Below are positions 1-9,471 of a DNA stretch of 64,000 nucleotides, in pieces. The stretch is from Acidobacteriota bacterium (GTDB lineage Bacteria > Acidobacteriota > Holophagae > Holophagales > Holophagaceae): assembly GCA_016192145.1 (NCBI GenBank), contig JACPUT010000018.1:186001-250000 (forward strand). The letters run 5' to 3'. The position numbers and the translations under genes are program-made. The notes below the pieces were generated by a model. The model was given only the letters and a program-made list of their open reading frames with translations, ran no database searches and was not told where the DNA came from. How positions within the stretch are numbered: position 1 is the stretch's first letter; the number at the start of each line of letters is the position of its first letter.

Positions 1-542
1 GTAAGCCAAGCGGTGCCTCGGCGGAGGATCTCTTCGGTATCGATGGGCTGGAAGGCGCCGCTGACGCAACCGAAATGGATGAGGCTCGCCGCGCCCACCT
101 TGCTCAGCTTGTCGCAGTCCCAGAGGCAGGCGGTCTCCAGCGGTTCCAGGCGCTTCGTGAGACGCAGGCCCACGTGGTGCTCGATGGCGTGGCGCACGGC
201 CGGGATCTTCTCCATGGGGAAGTCCGTGCCCGCCAGGATCTCCGCCACGGCGGCACTGGCATCCTGCGCGTGGGTGTCCTTGTTTTCCGGATCCTTCAGC
301 CGTTTCCGCACGTCATGGAGCCAGGCGGCGCATTCCACCACGTCCAGATCCGCGCCCACGAGGGGGCAGAGCCAGCGGGTCAGCTTCACCGCGGCGAAGG
401 TGTGCTCGAAGCGGTAATTGAAGACGGGCTTCGGGCCCTCTGCCGTGTCGTGGCCCACGCGCCAAAATCGCAGGGCGTCCGCGTCCGAATAGGATCGGAG
501 GGCCACTTCGCATGCTTGGCGCCAGGGCTTCAGGAGGTTCAC
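1..542 (-). CDS. HD-domain hydrolase, C-terminus cut by window edge
   Basis: Reverse-strand frame open from the window edge back to a GTG start; the protein's C-terminus lies outside. It shows an HD-superfamily metal-hydrolase pattern: a His in YRFEHTFAAVKLTRW near residue 48, the WLHDVRK doublet near 73, a further His pair (AIEHHVG) and a later Asp (WDCDKLSK). The family binds divalent metals and usually hydrolyses phosphate esters or nucleotides; the substrate here cannot be told. A stop codon lies just upstream of the GTG, so the start cannot move out, but the purine-rich TTGGAGGG sits very close to it and a start slightly further in is possible. No other in-frame reading of this stretch gives a recognisable protein. 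Confidence 0.7.
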   Translation of the reverse strand, partial: MNLLKPWRQACEVALRSYSDADALRFWRVGHDTAEGPKPVFNYRFEHTFAAVKLTRWLCPLVGADLDVVECAAWLHDVRKRLKDPENKDTHAQDASAAVAEILAGTDFPMEKIPAVRHAIEHHVGLRLTKRLEPLETACLWDCDKLSKVGAASLIHFGCVSGAFQPIDTEEILRRGTAWL

Positions 543-607
543 CCCTCCAACCTACACGGAGGCGTAGGGTTGGGCTAGAAGCGGATCGATGCTGCTGATC
601 ATCTCTG

Positions 608-2365
608 CTACGTGGGGGAGGACGTTGGTGCGGGCTCCCCGGCAGGCCTGGATCCTTTCAGGATGCGGGGGGCCACCACCAGCGCGATGCCAAAGCATGC
701 GAAGGTGATGGCGAGGGGCAGGGGCTTTCCCGCAGGTAGGTCCTGCAGCAGCACCTTGAGGGCCGTGAGGCCGAGGAGGGGGTAGACGAGCCACCAGGTC
801 TCGGACGTCGGCACCCACCGGGGCAGGAAGGCCGCACCCACGGTGACGAGGGCCAGGATGGCGGTCCTCAGGGCGGCGAGGGCGGAGGGCTCGGGGAAGG
901 CGCGGGCCGTTCCGAGCACCACCAGCGAGGCCAAACCGAGGCCGGCCCAGAGGGCGAGGGCGAAGGAGGGGAGCTTGCGCCACCACACCAGGGGAGTCCG
1001 GGCCCTCTGGGTGGCCGTGTAAACGTGGGCCAACGCCATGCCACCGCCGAAGGCGGCCAGCGCCAGGGGCTGCTCGAGGGGCGCCAAGGGCAGCGATCCC
1101 CAGAAAGCCGCCCCCGCGAGCGCGGGGATTCCCAGCGTGATGGCCATGGAGGAGTAGTACACCGCGCCATGGGTACGTAGGATCCAGCGGTTCTGGCGCA
1201 CCCCGAGGATCAGGGACAAGGTGCCCAGGGTGGCCAGGGTGGGGACCAGACCGGTCCGGGGCACCACGAGGATGCTCCCCAGGAGGGTGAAGACCAGCGC
1301 CAGGGTGGTGAAGAAGAAGAAATTCACCACCGCATCCTCCTCCTTCTCCATGAAGGCGAAGGCCACTCCGTAGCAGGCGAGTCCGGTGATGAGGGCGGCG
1401 ATGCCGAAGGGGATGAGGGTGGAACCCGAGGCCAGGGCGATCCGGATGGCGCCGCCGAATCCGACCACCACGGCGAGGCTGCTCTGGGTGATCTCGAAGA
1501 CGTTCACCTTGCGGTTCTTCTGCAGGGTTCTGGCGGCGATGCTGCCCACGTAGACCACCACCAGGCCCAAGGCGAGGGCCATGGAGCCGCCGATGGAGAG
1601 GTCCCGGTACGCCTCCGGCGGGCCACCGGGCGTCGCCGCGATGCTGGTCAGCACGAGCACGGCCAGATCCGCCACGAGGGCGGCGGGCCAGCGCAGTCCA
1701 TGCCACTTGCGGCCGTAGGTGAGCCAGAGGATGCAGCCCCCGATGGCCAGGAAGAGGGCCGTGTAGGGGATGGGCGCGGTGGTGGTGGCCATCAGGGCGA
1801 AGCCGGTGGCCAGGGAGGTCAGCAGTGCCACCCAGGCGGCGGTGCGGAGGTCGCCACGCCAGGAGATCCAGAGGAGCCCGGCGGTGGAGGCGCCGATCCA
1901 GAGGGCGGCCAGGAGCGGCGATAGAACTCCGAACCGGGTGGTGGATTCGAACAGCAGGGGGTAGATGAGAAAGGCCGAGAGCACCGTGTAAAGGCTGGCC
2001 ACGGCGCCCTGGCTGCGGAGGGCGGCGATGGCCCAGACGGCCGCGTAGAGGATGCCGAGGAGCACGCCCAGGCCCTTGGGCAGTGTGCCGCCCTCCGTGA
2101 GCGCGCGGATGAGGAAGGCCCCGCCCAGGATGAGGAAGGCCCGCCCCGCGAGCCCGAGGACGTTCACCGTGGTGGGGGTCTGGTCTCCAGCGATTGAGGA
2201 TGCCGCGGCCGCTCCGGGGGCGCGCTGGACGTTCTCCACCCCGAAGATGGCCACTTCCATCTGGCCCATTCGGCGCTGCAGATCGACGAGGGTTGCCTCC
2301 AGGGCTTGCAGGCGGTCCTCCGGCGACGCGGGCTGCGAGGCGGGGACGACCTCGTCTTTGGCCAT
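608..2365 (-). CDS. Polytopic membrane protein, DUF2339-like
   Basis: A 585-residue inner-membrane protein. Residues 1-40 are soluble and include a short coiled coil (DRLQALEATLVDLQRRMGQ); the rest is an almost unbroken series of about 16-18 hydrophobic segments. The architecture (N-terminal coiled coil followed by very many transmembrane helices) resembles the DUF2339 family, whose function is unknown. No catalytic motif is visible. The ATG is preceded by GGAG about 9 bases upstream. It lies alone on its strand between the HD gene and a small unknown gene. The family name is a guess from architecture; that it is a multi-pass membrane protein is clear. Confidence 0.75.
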   Translation of the reverse strand: MAKDEVVPASQPASPEDRLQALEATLVDLQRRMGQMEVAIFGVENVQRAPGAAAASSIAGDQTPTTVNVLGLAGRAFLILGGAFLIRALTEGGTLPKGLGVLLGILYAAVWAIAALRSQGAVASLYTVLSAFLIYPLLFESTTRFGVLSPLLAALWIGASTAGLLWISWRGDLRTAAWVALLTSLATGFALMATTTAPIPYTALFLAIGGCILWLTYGRKWHGLRWPAALVADLAVLVLTSIAATPGGPPEAYRDLSIGGSMALALGLVVVYVGSIAARTLQKNRKVNVFEITQSSLAVVVGFGGAIRIALASGSTLIPFGIAALITGLACYGVAFAFMEKEEDAVVNFFFFTTLALVFTLLGSILVVPRTGLVPTLATLGTLSLILGVRQNRWILRTHGAVYYSSMAITLGIPALAGAAFWGSLPLAPLEQPLALAAFGGGMALAHVYTATQRARTPLVWWRKLPSFALALWAGLGLASLVVLGTARAFPEPSALAALRTAILALVTVGAAFLPRWVPTSETWWLVYPLLGLTALKVLLQDLPAGKPLPLAITFACFGIALVVAPRILKGSRPAGEPAPTSSPT

Positions 2366-2546
2366 GGGGCACGCTCCGAGGACATGGATGGATGTACTCA
2401 GCCCAGTTCAAGTCCCGAGGCGCCCCTGGTCAAGGGAAGGCCCTGTGATGCTCGACACTAATCGGATTTAAAGATCCGAATGATCTCGCTGGACCCCAGG
2501 GGAAAGCGGTTGACCCTCCGTCCAGCGGCATCCCCAGGATCCACCC

Positions 2547-2984
2547 TCAGGAGGCCACCGAGAGCCGGTCGTCAGCGGGCAGCTGCGTCTGCAGGCCCGT
2601 GATGCGGGTGAACTCCGGTTGCACCAGGTCGGGGAAGAGGCAGTAGAGCGTCTCCACGGGGGTGACTTTGAAGCCCGATCGGGGCCCCCCTATCTTCATG
2701 AAGGTGAGGGTGTAGAGATCGTTAGCGTCGATGGCCACCTCCACCGCATTGATGCCCTCCTTCACGAAGAGGGGGGTGCTCGGCAACCGGAAGTGGAGGG
2801 AACGCTCCCCGGCCTTGAGATGCTTGGCGCCGGTCATCACCTGGAACCACACGCCCCCCAGCTGATTGAGGATGGCCTCCGCGGCGGTTCGCGTCGCGGC
2901 GCTGGCCGTGGCGAAATCCTCGTGGATCTCGGAATTCCGGGGGCCCTGGTTTGCCGCGTTCGTGCTCGGGGTGCCTGCGCTCAT
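2547..2984 (-). CDS. Conserved-looking small protein of unknown function
   Basis: A 145-residue soluble protein that I do not recognise. There is no signal peptide, membrane segment or metal motif. The N-terminal 25 residues are Ser/Thr/Asn-rich and probably disordered; the middle alternates beta-like and helical stretches. ATG 2984 is chosen because GGGAGGG lies 6 bases upstream; a GTG 18 bases further out is the alternative. It sits between the membrane protein and hutH on the same strand, with 168 bases to hutH, so a functional link to histidine use is not shown. Confidence 0.6.
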   Translation of the reverse strand: MSAGTPSTNAANQGPRNSEIHEDFATASAATRTAAEAILNQLGGVWFQVMTGAKHLKAGERSLHFRLPSTPLFVKEGINAVEVAIDANDLYTLTFMKIGGPRSGFKVTPVETLYCLFPDLVQPEFTRITGLQTQLPADDRLSVAS

Positions 2985-3152
2985 GGTCAGCCCTCCCACC
3001 ACGAGACCTTTATCGGAATCCGCCCCGCGGGGCCTTCGCCCTCATCCCTCGGGGCCCTTTGAGGGCGCCGAAGGAACGGGGGATCTGGCCGACCGGCCAA
3101 GATGAATGGCTGGGGCGCCGGGTGGCTTCCAGGATCGCCGCCTCAGGCCCGA

Positions 3153-4637
3153 TCAGCGGGCGGTGTGAGCCCGAAGGGCTTCGATGGTGGACTCGATCTC
3201 AGCGTACATGGCCCGGTCCTGCCAGGGGCCGCAGGCGGCGGCGAGGCGGTCCATCAGCGGCTTGAGGCCCGCGGCGGGGGCCTTACCCAGGATGCGGACG
3301 CCTTCCAGCGCCATGCGGGCCTCGATGGCGAGCACCTGTTCGAAGGCGTCCACGGCGCGCAGCAGTTTGCGGGCCGCGATGGGGCCCATGCTCACGTGGT
3401 CCTCCTTTCCGGCGCTGGTGGGGATGGTGTCCACGCAGGCGGGGTTCGCGAGGCCCTTCATCTCCGAGACGAGGGCCGCTGAGGTCACGTGGGCCATCAT
3501 GAAGCCCGACTCCAGGCCGCCCTGCTGGGTGAGGAAGGCGGGCAGGTCGGAGTAGGCGGGGTTCACGAGGCGCTCTTGGCGGCGCTCGCTGATGGAGGCG
3601 AGGTCGGCCGTGGCGATGCAGAGCACGTCGCAGGCGAAGGCCGGGTACTGGCCGTGGAAGTTGCCGCCGCTGCGGCTCTCCTCCGTGTCCGTGAAGATCA
3701 TGGGGTTGTCCGTGGCGCTGTTCAGCTCGCGCTCGAGGATGTCGCCGGCGAAGCGGAGGGCGTCGCGGCCCACGCCGTGCACCTGGGGGATGCAGCGGAG
3801 GCTGTAGGCATCCTGCACGCGGTTGCAGTCCTTGTGGCTCTCGGCGATCTCGCTGGTCTCGCCCAGCAGCTCGCGCATGCGCGCGGCCACGGCGATCTGG
3901 CCGGGGTGGGGGCGCACGGCGTGGATGCGGGGATCGAAGGCGGCGCGGGTGCCCTGCAGGGCTTCGAGGCTCAGCGCCGCGATCTCCTCGCTGAGGCCCA
4001 TGAGCGCCTGCAGCTTGTGCAGGGCCAGGTTGCCGAGCGACGTGATGAGCTGGGTGCCGTTGATGAGGGCGAGGCCCTCCTTGGCTTCCAGCGTGATGGG
4101 CTTCAGCCCCGCCTTGGCCAGGGCCTCACCGCCGGGGATGTGCTTATCCCCATCCCAGGCCAGCCCTTCACCCACGAGCAGGAGCGCCATGTGGGCCAGG
4201 GGGGCCAGGTCGCCGCTGGCGCCCACGCTGCCCTGGCTGGGGATCACGGGCAGCACCCCCTGGTTGAGGCAGTCCATCAAGAGCTGGATGGGCTCGACGC
4301 GGATGCCGCTGTGGGCCTTGAGCAGGCAGTTGATGCGGGCGGCCATGAGGGCCCGGGTCTGGGGCTTCGTGAGGGGCTCGCCCACGCCCGCCGCATGGCT
4401 GCGCACGAGGTTCAGCTGCAGCTGCCGGAGCTGGTCGGGGGGGATGACGACGGTGGCGAACTGCCCGAAACCCGTGTTGATGCCATAGACCGTGCGCCCC
4501 TCGGCGAGGATGCGGTCGATGACGCCCCGGTTGGCGGTGACGGCGGCCAGGGCCTTTTCGTCCAGGGACACTCTCTCGCCGGCGGCGATGGCCGACAGGC
4601 GGGCGGCGCTGAGGGAGGAACCGGTGAGTTGGATCAT
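3153..4637 (-). CDS. hutH: Histidine ammonia-lyase
   Basis: Removes ammonia from L-histidine to give trans-urocanate, the first step of histidine degradation, in the cytoplasm. The 494-residue protein has the family hallmark GSVGASGDLAPLAHM, where Ala140-Ser141-Gly142 cyclise to the MIO electrophile, plus YGINTGFG near residue 51, which carries the catalytic Tyr. Length fits the family (about 500). It is transcribed divergently from hutU, with 196 bases between the starts holding an inverted repeat and a probable HutC operator. Assignment is secure. Confidence 0.97.
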   Translation of the reverse strand: MIQLTGSSLSAARLSAIAAGERVSLDEKALAAVTANRGVIDRILAEGRTVYGINTGFGQFATVVIPPDQLRQLQLNLVRSHAAGVGEPLTKPQTRALMAARINCLLKAHSGIRVEPIQLLMDCLNQGVLPVIPSQGSVGASGDLAPLAHMALLLVGEGLAWDGDKHIPGGEALAKAGLKPITLEAKEGLALINGTQLITSLGNLALHKLQALMGLSEEIAALSLEALQGTRAAFDPRIHAVRPHPGQIAVAARMRELLGETSEIAESHKDCNRVQDAYSLRCIPQVHGVGRDALRFAGDILERELNSATDNPMIFTDTEESRSGGNFHGQYPAFACDVLCIATADLASISERRQERLVNPAYSDLPAFLTQQGGLESGFMMAHVTSAALVSEMKGLANPACVDTIPTSAGKEDHVSMGPIAARKLLRAVDAFEQVLAIEARMALEGVRILGKAPAAGLKPLMDRLAAACGPWQDRAMYAEIESTIEALRAHTAR

Positions 4638-4656
4638 GGGAGCTCGCTTGATGAAG

Positions 4657-4757
4657 GGCTATGGGCTCTGGGCTTTGGGCTTTGGCTGGCGCCGACCCAT
4701 TCGCGGGGGTCAGGCTGGGTCGGACTGAGCCAGAGCCTAAAGCCCAAAGCCCATAGC
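4657..4757. repeat. Inverted repeat of 7-base units, agagccc family, copy 1
   Basis: The left arm (4657-4700) and right arm (4714-4757) are about 44 bases each and pair with few mismatches across a short spacer. Arms consist of degenerate 7-base units gggctct/gggcttt. The core (ggctctggct plus cgaccca) matches the larger copy at 49060-49196. It lies in the hutH-hutU divergent region, upstream of the proposed hutU promoter and close to the hutH start. Confidence 0.85.
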
Positions 4758-4775
4758 CTCCCGATCGAAACAGGG

Positions 4776-4812
4776 TTGCACAGGGTTCCAAAGTTGTATA
4801 GACAGGTATGAT
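4776..4812 (+). promoter_or_regulatory. Probable hutU promoter with overlapping HutC operator
   Basis: TTGCAC (4776-4781) and TATAGA (4797-4802) make a possible sigma-70 pair with a short 15-base spacer; TATGAT at 4807 is an alternative -10. Overlapping them is TGTATAGACA (4795-4804), nine of ten bases identical to the TGTATATACA-type core recalled for HutC operators in proteobacteria. HutC is encoded three genes downstream, so urocanate-relieved repression of both divergent arms is the natural reading. GGGAGG 7 bases before the hutU ATG is the ribosome site. The assignment is by motif only. Confidence 0.45.
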
Positions 4813-4833
4813 CAACTTGTTTGGGAGGCACCC

Positions 4834-6543
4834 ATGGCCCTGGCCGAAACCCGCATCGACCCCCGCCGCGACGAGACCCGCGTGATCCGGGCCCCCCGGG
4901 GCACGGAGCTCAGCTGCAAGAACTGGCTCACGGAGGCCGCCTATCGGATGATCCAAAACAATCTGGATCCCGAGGTCGCCGAAAATCCCAAGAGCCTCGT
5001 GGTCTATGGCGGCATCGGCCGCGCCGCCCGGGACTGGGCCTGCTACGACCAAATCCTCGCCTCCCTGCGGGAGCTGAACGAGGACGAGACCCTCCTCATC
5101 CAGTCCGGCAAGCCCGTGGGCGTGTGGAAGAGCACGCCCGACAGCCCCCGCGTCCTGCTCGCCAACTCCAACCTGGTGCCCAAGTGGGCCACCTGGGAAC
5201 ACTTCCACGAACTCGATCGGAAGGGCCTCTTCATGTACGGCCAGATGACGGCCGGCAGCTGGATCTACATCGGCACCCAGGGCATCGTGCAGGGCACCTA
5301 CGAGACCTTCGCGGAAGCGGGCCGCAAGCACTACGGCGGCGACCTCGCCGGCAAGTGGATCCTCACGGCGGGCCTGGGCGGCATGGGCGGCGCCCAGCCC
5401 CTGGCCGCCACCTTCGCCGGGGCCGTGAGCTTGAACATCGAGTGCCAGCAGGCCTCCATCGACTTCCGCCTCCGCACCCGCTACGTGGACAAGCAGGCCC
5501 GGGACCTGGACCACGCCCTGGAACTGATCCAGGAACACACCGCCAAGAGGGAAGCCATCTCCATCGCGCTGCTGGGCAATGCGGCCGAGGTGCTGCCGGA
5601 GTTGGTGAAGCGCGCGAAGGAGGGCGGCCTGCGCCCCGACCTCGTCACCGATCAGACCAGCGCCCACGACCTCATCAACGGTTACCTTCCCATCGGTTGG
5701 ACCGTGGACCAGTGGAAGGCCGCGCAGCTGGATGAGTCCAAGCACCTGGAGCTAAAGACCGCCGCTGGGAAGAGCTGTGCCGTGCACGTGCAGGCCATGC
5801 TCGACTTCCACGAGATGGGCATCCCCACCGTGGATTACGGCAACAACATCCGCCAGGTGGCCAAGGACAACGGCGTGACGAACGCCTTCGACTTCCCCGG
5901 CTTCGTGCCCGCCTACATCCGTCCCCTCTTCTGCGAAGGCAAGGGTCCCTTCCGTTGGGTGGCCCTATCGGGTGATCCCGAGGACATCCGGAAGACCGAC
6001 GCCAAGATCAAGGAGCTCTTCCCCGCCAACAAACACGTGCACCGCTGGCTCGATATGGCCGGCGAGCGCATCGCCTTCCAGGGCCTGCCCGCCCGCATCT
6101 GCTGGCTGGGCCTCGGCGAGCGCCACCTCGCGGGCCTCGCCTTCAACGAGATGGTGAAGAACGGCGAGCTGAAGGCCCCCATCGTCATCGGCCGCGATCA
6201 CCTGGACACGGGCTCCGTGGCCAGCCCCAACCGCGAGACGGAAGGGATGATGGATGGCACGGATGCCGTGTCCGATTGGCCGCTGCTCAACGCCATGCTC
6301 AACACCGCCGGCGGCGCCACCTGGGTGAGCCTCCACCACGGCGGCGGCGTGGGCATGGGCTACAGCCAGCACAGCGGCGTCGTCATCGTGGCCGATGGTA
6401 CCGACGCCGCGGCGAAGCGGCTGGCGCGCGTGCTCTGGAACGACTGCGGCACGGGCGTCATGCGCCATGCGGATGCGGGCTATCCCCTCGCCCAGGCCAC
6501 GGCCAAGGCCAAGGGCCTCAAGCTGCCCATGCTGCGCGGATGA
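4834..6543 (+). CDS. hutU: Urocanate hydratase
   Basis: Adds water to urocanate to form imidazolone propionate using tightly bound NAD+ as an electrophile; second step of histidine degradation. The 569-residue sequence follows the family throughout: [13 protein letters not shown] near the N-terminus, [13 protein letters not shown], the [14 protein letters not shown] dinucleotide-binding loop, and the C-terminal [15 protein letters not shown]. Length matches the usual 555-570. The ATG has GGGAGG at good spacing. The stop overlaps the hutG start (ATGA), so the two are translationally coupled. Confidence 0.97.
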   Translation: MALAETRIDPRRDETRVIRAPRGTELSCKNWLTEAAYRMIQNNLDPEVAENPKSLVVYGGIGRAARDWACYDQILASLRELNEDETLLIQSGKPVGVWKSTPDSPRVLLANSNLVPKWATWEHFHELDRKGLFMYGQMTAGSWIYIGTQGIVQGTYETFAEAGRKHYGGDLAGKWILTAGLGGMGGAQPLAATFAGAVSLNIECQQASIDFRLRTRYVDKQARDLDHALELIQEHTAKREAISIALLGNAAEVLPELVKRAKEGGLRPDLVTDQTSAHDLINGYLPIGWTVDQWKAAQLDESKHLELKTAAGKSCAVHVQAMLDFHEMGIPTVDYGNNIRQVAKDNGVTNAFDFPGFVPAYIRPLFCEGKGPFRWVALSGDPEDIRKTDAKIKELFPANKHVHRWLDMAGERIAFQGLPARICWLGLGERHLAGLAFNEMVKNGELKAPIVIGRDHLDTGSVASPNRETEGMMDGTDAVSDWPLLNAMLNTAGGATWVSLHHGGGVGMGYSQHSGVVIVADGTDAAAKRLARVLWNDCGTGVMRHADAGYPLAQATAKAKGLKLPMLRG

Positions 6544-7496
6544 ACGGGATCCGGTTGGAGACGGGCCTGGAGGCCTGGGAGGGCCGCGTGGATGCGGCGG
6601 AGGGGGAACTGGCCCTCCGATGGCACCAGGTGGTCCACGCCCTGCCCACGGAGCCCGCCCGGGGCGCCGCCATCGTGGGCTTCGCCTGCGACGAGGGCGT
6701 GCGCCGCAACCAGGGCCGCCCCGGCGCCGCCGAAGCGCCGGAGGCCCTGCGCCGCGCCCTCTCCAACCTGCCCGTGCGCCGCTGCCGGGATCTCTTCGAT
6801 GCGGGCACCGTCCGCCTCGAAGGCGAGGACCTCGAAGGCGCCCAAGCCGCCTACGCCCGCCGCATCACGGAAGTGCTGGACCTGGGCCTCCTGCCCCTGG
6901 GCCTCGGCGGCGGCCACGAGATCGCCTGGGGTGCCTTCCTGGGGCTCGCCGAGCATCTGGCGCAGCGCGAACTGAAGCCCCGCATCGGCATCCTGAACCT
7001 CGACGCGCACTTCGATCTGCGCGTGTCCGAAGAAGCCACCTCCGGCACGCCCTTCCGCCAGATCGCGGAGGAGTGCTTCCGCCGCGACTGGCCCTTCCAC
7101 TACTGCGTGCTGGGCATCAGCCCCTTCGCCAACACGGAGGCCCTCTTCGAGCGGGCCCGCGCCTGGGGCGTGCGCTTCCGCTTGGATGAAGAGATGACTT
7201 CGGCGGATCTGCCCGCCACCCTCGCGGACGTTGAGGCCTTCCTCGCCACCGTGGATCACGTCTACCTCACCTGCTGCCTGGACGTGCTGCCCGCCGCCAG
7301 CGCGCCCGGCGTCAGCGCCCCTGCCGCCCGGGGCGTGGCGTTGGAAATCCTGGAGCGAGTCATCGATGCCGCCTGCGCCTCGGGCAAGGTGCGCATGGCC
7401 GACGTGGCCGAGCTGAACCCGCTGCTGGATGAAGATGGCCGCACCGCCAAGGTGGGGGCGCGGCTCATCGGGCGTATCGCGGAGCGGTTGGCATGA
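6540..7496 (+). CDS. hutG: Formimidoylglutamase (arginase fold), with a metal-ligand change
   Basis: Hydrolyses N-formimidoyl-L-glutamate to glutamate and formamide, the last step of the short Hut route. It is a 318-residue arginase/ureohydrolase-family protein with the HutG signatures [22 protein letters not shown] (His126) and DAHFD (Asp155, His157, Asp159). The C-terminal metal motif, normally T-I-D-L-D in HutG, reads T-C-C-L-D here (Cys246, Asp248), so the first bridging Asp appears to be Cys. The rest ([15 protein letters not shown]) is intact. The start overlaps the hutU stop by 4 bases. hutI, which makes its substrate, is not in the window. Confidence 0.92.
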   Translation: MNGIRLETGLEAWEGRVDAAEGELALRWHQVVHALPTEPARGAAIVGFACDEGVRRNQGRPGAAEAPEALRRALSNLPVRRCRDLFDAGTVRLEGEDLEGAQAAYARRITEVLDLGLLPLGLGGGHEIAWGAFLGLAEHLAQRELKPRIGILNLDAHFDLRVSEEATSGTPFRQIAEECFRRDWPFHYCVLGISPFANTEALFERARAWGVRFRLDEEMTSADLPATLADVEAFLATVDHVYLTCCLDVLPAASAPGVSAPAARGVALEILERVIDAACASGKVRMADVAELNPLLDEDGRTAKVGARLIGRIAERLA

Positions 7497-7503
7497 AAGG
7501 ATC

Positions 7504-7591
7504 AACGCAGAGGCGCAGAGGCGCAGAGACGCAGAGCCAAATGGCCCCCGCGGCCTTCCTCTGCGCCTCCGCGCCTCTGCGCCTCTGCGTT
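7504..7591. repeat. Inverted repeat of 8-base units, cgcagagg family, copy 1
   Basis: Arms 7504-7536 and 7559-7591 (33 bases each) match at 31 positions across a 22-base loop. Each arm is four degenerate copies of cgcagagg. It begins 8 bases after the hutG stop and ends 57 bases before hutC, so it could form a stable hairpin in the hut transcript and reduce read-through into hutC. It is the same family as 16718-16801. Confidence 0.9.
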
Positions 7592-7647
7592 AAGCCTTTG
7601 GGGCGATCCGGTGTGCACCCCTCTGCAATCCTGGGAGGCGCAATCCG

Positions 7648-8391
7648 ATGAGCCCCTCGCCCCTAAAGCCCGGCTCCGCCCTCTACCTTGCCGTGAAGGA
7701 GCACATCCGGGCGCGCATCCAGGATGGCACCTGGAAGGTGGGCGACCGCATCCCCTCCGAGCATGAGCTGGTGGGAACGCTCAAGGTTTCGCGCATGACC
7801 GTGCACCGCGCCCTGCGGGAGCTGGCGGAGCAGGGGGCCCTCACCCGCGTGGCGGGCGTCGGCACCTTCGTGGCGGAGCCCAAGGCCCAGTCCGGCCTCA
7901 CGCAAGTGGCCAACCTCGCCGACGAAGTGCGCGCCCGGGGCCACCGCTACGAGTGCCGACTCGTGGCCGCCACGCGCGAACCCGCCACCGCCGAACTGGC
8001 CGCCCAGCTGGAACTGCAGCCCGGCGATTCCGTCTTCCACGTCGTGTGCATTCATCTCGAAGAGGGCGTGCCCATGCAACTGGAGGATCGCTGGGTGAAC
8101 CCCGAAGCGGTGCCCGACTTCCTCACCTGGGATTTCCAGGCCTCGCCTCCGGGTGAACAGCTCCTTCGCGCCATCCCCCTCGACGAAGTCGAACACATCG
8201 TCGACGCCGTACCCGCCTCCAGCACCGAAGCCGAGTGGCTCCAGATCCATGAAGGCGACCCCTGCCTCGTCCTCACCCGCCGCACCTGGAGCCGCAATCG
8301 ACCCGTGACCTGGGTGCGCTGCATCCATCCCGGGTCGCGCTACCGGTTGGGCACGCGGTTCAAGGTGGGGTCGCAGCCCATGGCGGGGTAG
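7648..8391 (+). CDS. hutC: Histidine utilisation repressor, GntR/UTRA family
   Basis: A 247-residue GntR-family regulator: an N-terminal winged helix (residues about 8-75; IPSEHELVGTLKVSRMTV recognition region, GVGTFVAE wing) followed by a UTRA effector domain from about 95 to 240 (QLEDRWVNP, the HutC-type sequence). HutC-type UTRA domains bind urocanate and then release the hut operators. It is placed last in the hutUGC arm. GGGAGG precedes the ATG by about 9 bases. An operator candidate lies upstream of hutU. Confidence 0.93.
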   Translation: MSPSPLKPGSALYLAVKEHIRARIQDGTWKVGDRIPSEHELVGTLKVSRMTVHRALRELAEQGALTRVAGVGTFVAEPKAQSGLTQVANLADEVRARGHRYECRLVAATREPATAELAAQLELQPGDSVFHVVCIHLEEGVPMQLEDRWVNPEAVPDFLTWDFQASPPGEQLLRAIPLDEVEHIVDAVPASSTEAEWLQIHEGDPCLVLTRRTWSRNRPVTWVRCIHPGSRYRLGTRFKVGSQPMAG

Positions 8392-8424
8392 GCTTGACAG
8401 GAACTATTGATGCTTAGTGAAAGC

Positions 8425-9471
8425 TCATCCTGGGCCATGCACGGGGACAGGATGAGTGGTCGCGGCTGGTGGCACGAGAATATCTACGATCACTGGGAAG
8501 TGATCTGAGGCCACATCACCTCCTACGCGTCGCTCAACGACCGAAATGTCCGGGGTGTGAAGGACGTGATCGATGGGAATTCGGAGAAACCAATTGTTGT
8601 TGGGCCAGGTTGGATGGAATCCTCGCCCCTTGGATGAGTCCAGGAGGCCAGTGCGTTGGGTGAGCCTCCGGAAGTGGCTGCTCCATGGCGTCACATTGAG
8701 ATCCCCCACCAGGAGTAGAGGCCATGGCGAGCCGAGGATCCGTGGAAGCTGATCGAGTTGCTTGTCGCGCCACCTCGAGTAATCCCGGCTCGTCGGCGGT
8801 GTCGGATGGGTGGCCACGATCCTAAGGGAATTCCCTGAGGTGTGAATGGAGGCACGAATGGAAGGAATGTTCATTCCGATATATTCGATTTTCCCTTCAA
8901 TCAACGGTTGCTTGCTGAATAAGCCTATCCCGAAGTTGTCCTCTCTCGGCTGCGCGATGGAATAGGGGTGAGAGGTCTTTATCCAAGAGAGATCCTCAAG
9001 CCATCGCGCACTGATTTCTTCCAGCACAAGAATGTCCGGATCGGCCTCCTGAATAGCTTTCTTAACCAATACGGGGTCACCTGTATTGGTGTTCACATTG
9101 AGCAGCATGACTCTCAGTGTCGGAAGGCCGGTTGGCTTCGGTTGTTGACCGCCCAAAAACAATGGCAGCACCAACGCGCCATTCAGACCTGCGAAAAGCA
9201 GGAACCCAAAAGCCGTTTTGCGGCAGCGGAGCATCAATAGAAGGGCGCATACCAGGAGCAGGGCAATCACATACTGGATTCGGAAATGGGAGCAAAGATC
9301 GAGGACCCAATGGAATTGTCCTAGGAACCCAAGCAGCGATAGCGCAGAGATGGTGGCGCCAGCTAGAACGACAATGACACGTAGGCCGCGTATGAGAGGG
9401 GGTAAGCGTTCTGAATCAAAGCTCGTCATTCGTTGACCGCCATCAGGTCCCCCGGGATTAGGGGCATTCAT
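8425..9471 (-). CDS. Membrane-anchored endonuclease/exonuclease/phosphatase-family protein
   Basis: A 348-residue protein with three hydrophobic segments in the first 110 residues and an EEP-superfamily domain from about 118 to the end. The EEP pattern is visible: LLNVNTN (Asn), LVLEEIS (catalytic Glu), GDLNVTPW and ASDHFPVIVD (metal and base residues). Such N-terminally anchored EEP proteins (YafD-like) act outside or at the membrane on phosphodiesters; the substrate is unknown. ATG 9471 is used; ATG 9429 is also possible. The gene and its upstream flank use many more A/T-ending codons than neighbours, suggesting separate ancestry. It converges on hutC with a 33-base gap. Confidence 0.85.
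   Translation of the reverse strand: MNAPNPGGPDGGQRMTSFDSERLPPLIRGLRVIVVLAGATISALSLLGFLGQFHWVLDLCSHFRIQYVIALLLVCALLLMLRCRKTAFGFLLFAGLNGALVLPLFLGGQQPKPTGLPTLRVMLLNVNTNTGDPVLVKKAIQEADPDILVLEEISARWLEDLSWIKTSHPYSIAQPREDNFGIGLFSKQPLIEGKIEYIGMNIPSIRASIHTSGNSLRIVATHPTPPTSRDYSRWRDKQLDQLPRILGSPWPLLLVGDLNVTPWSSHFRRLTQRTGLLDSSKGRGFHPTWPNNNWFLRIPIDHVLHTPDISVVERRVGGDVASDHFPVIVDILVPPAATTHPVPVHGPG

Noticed and set aside
552-2411. A 619-codon frame overlapping the membrane protein on the same strand
   Set aside because: Its product is Arg/Pro/Gly-rich out-of-frame sequence; the 585-residue frame has a coherent transmembrane pattern and a ribosome site.
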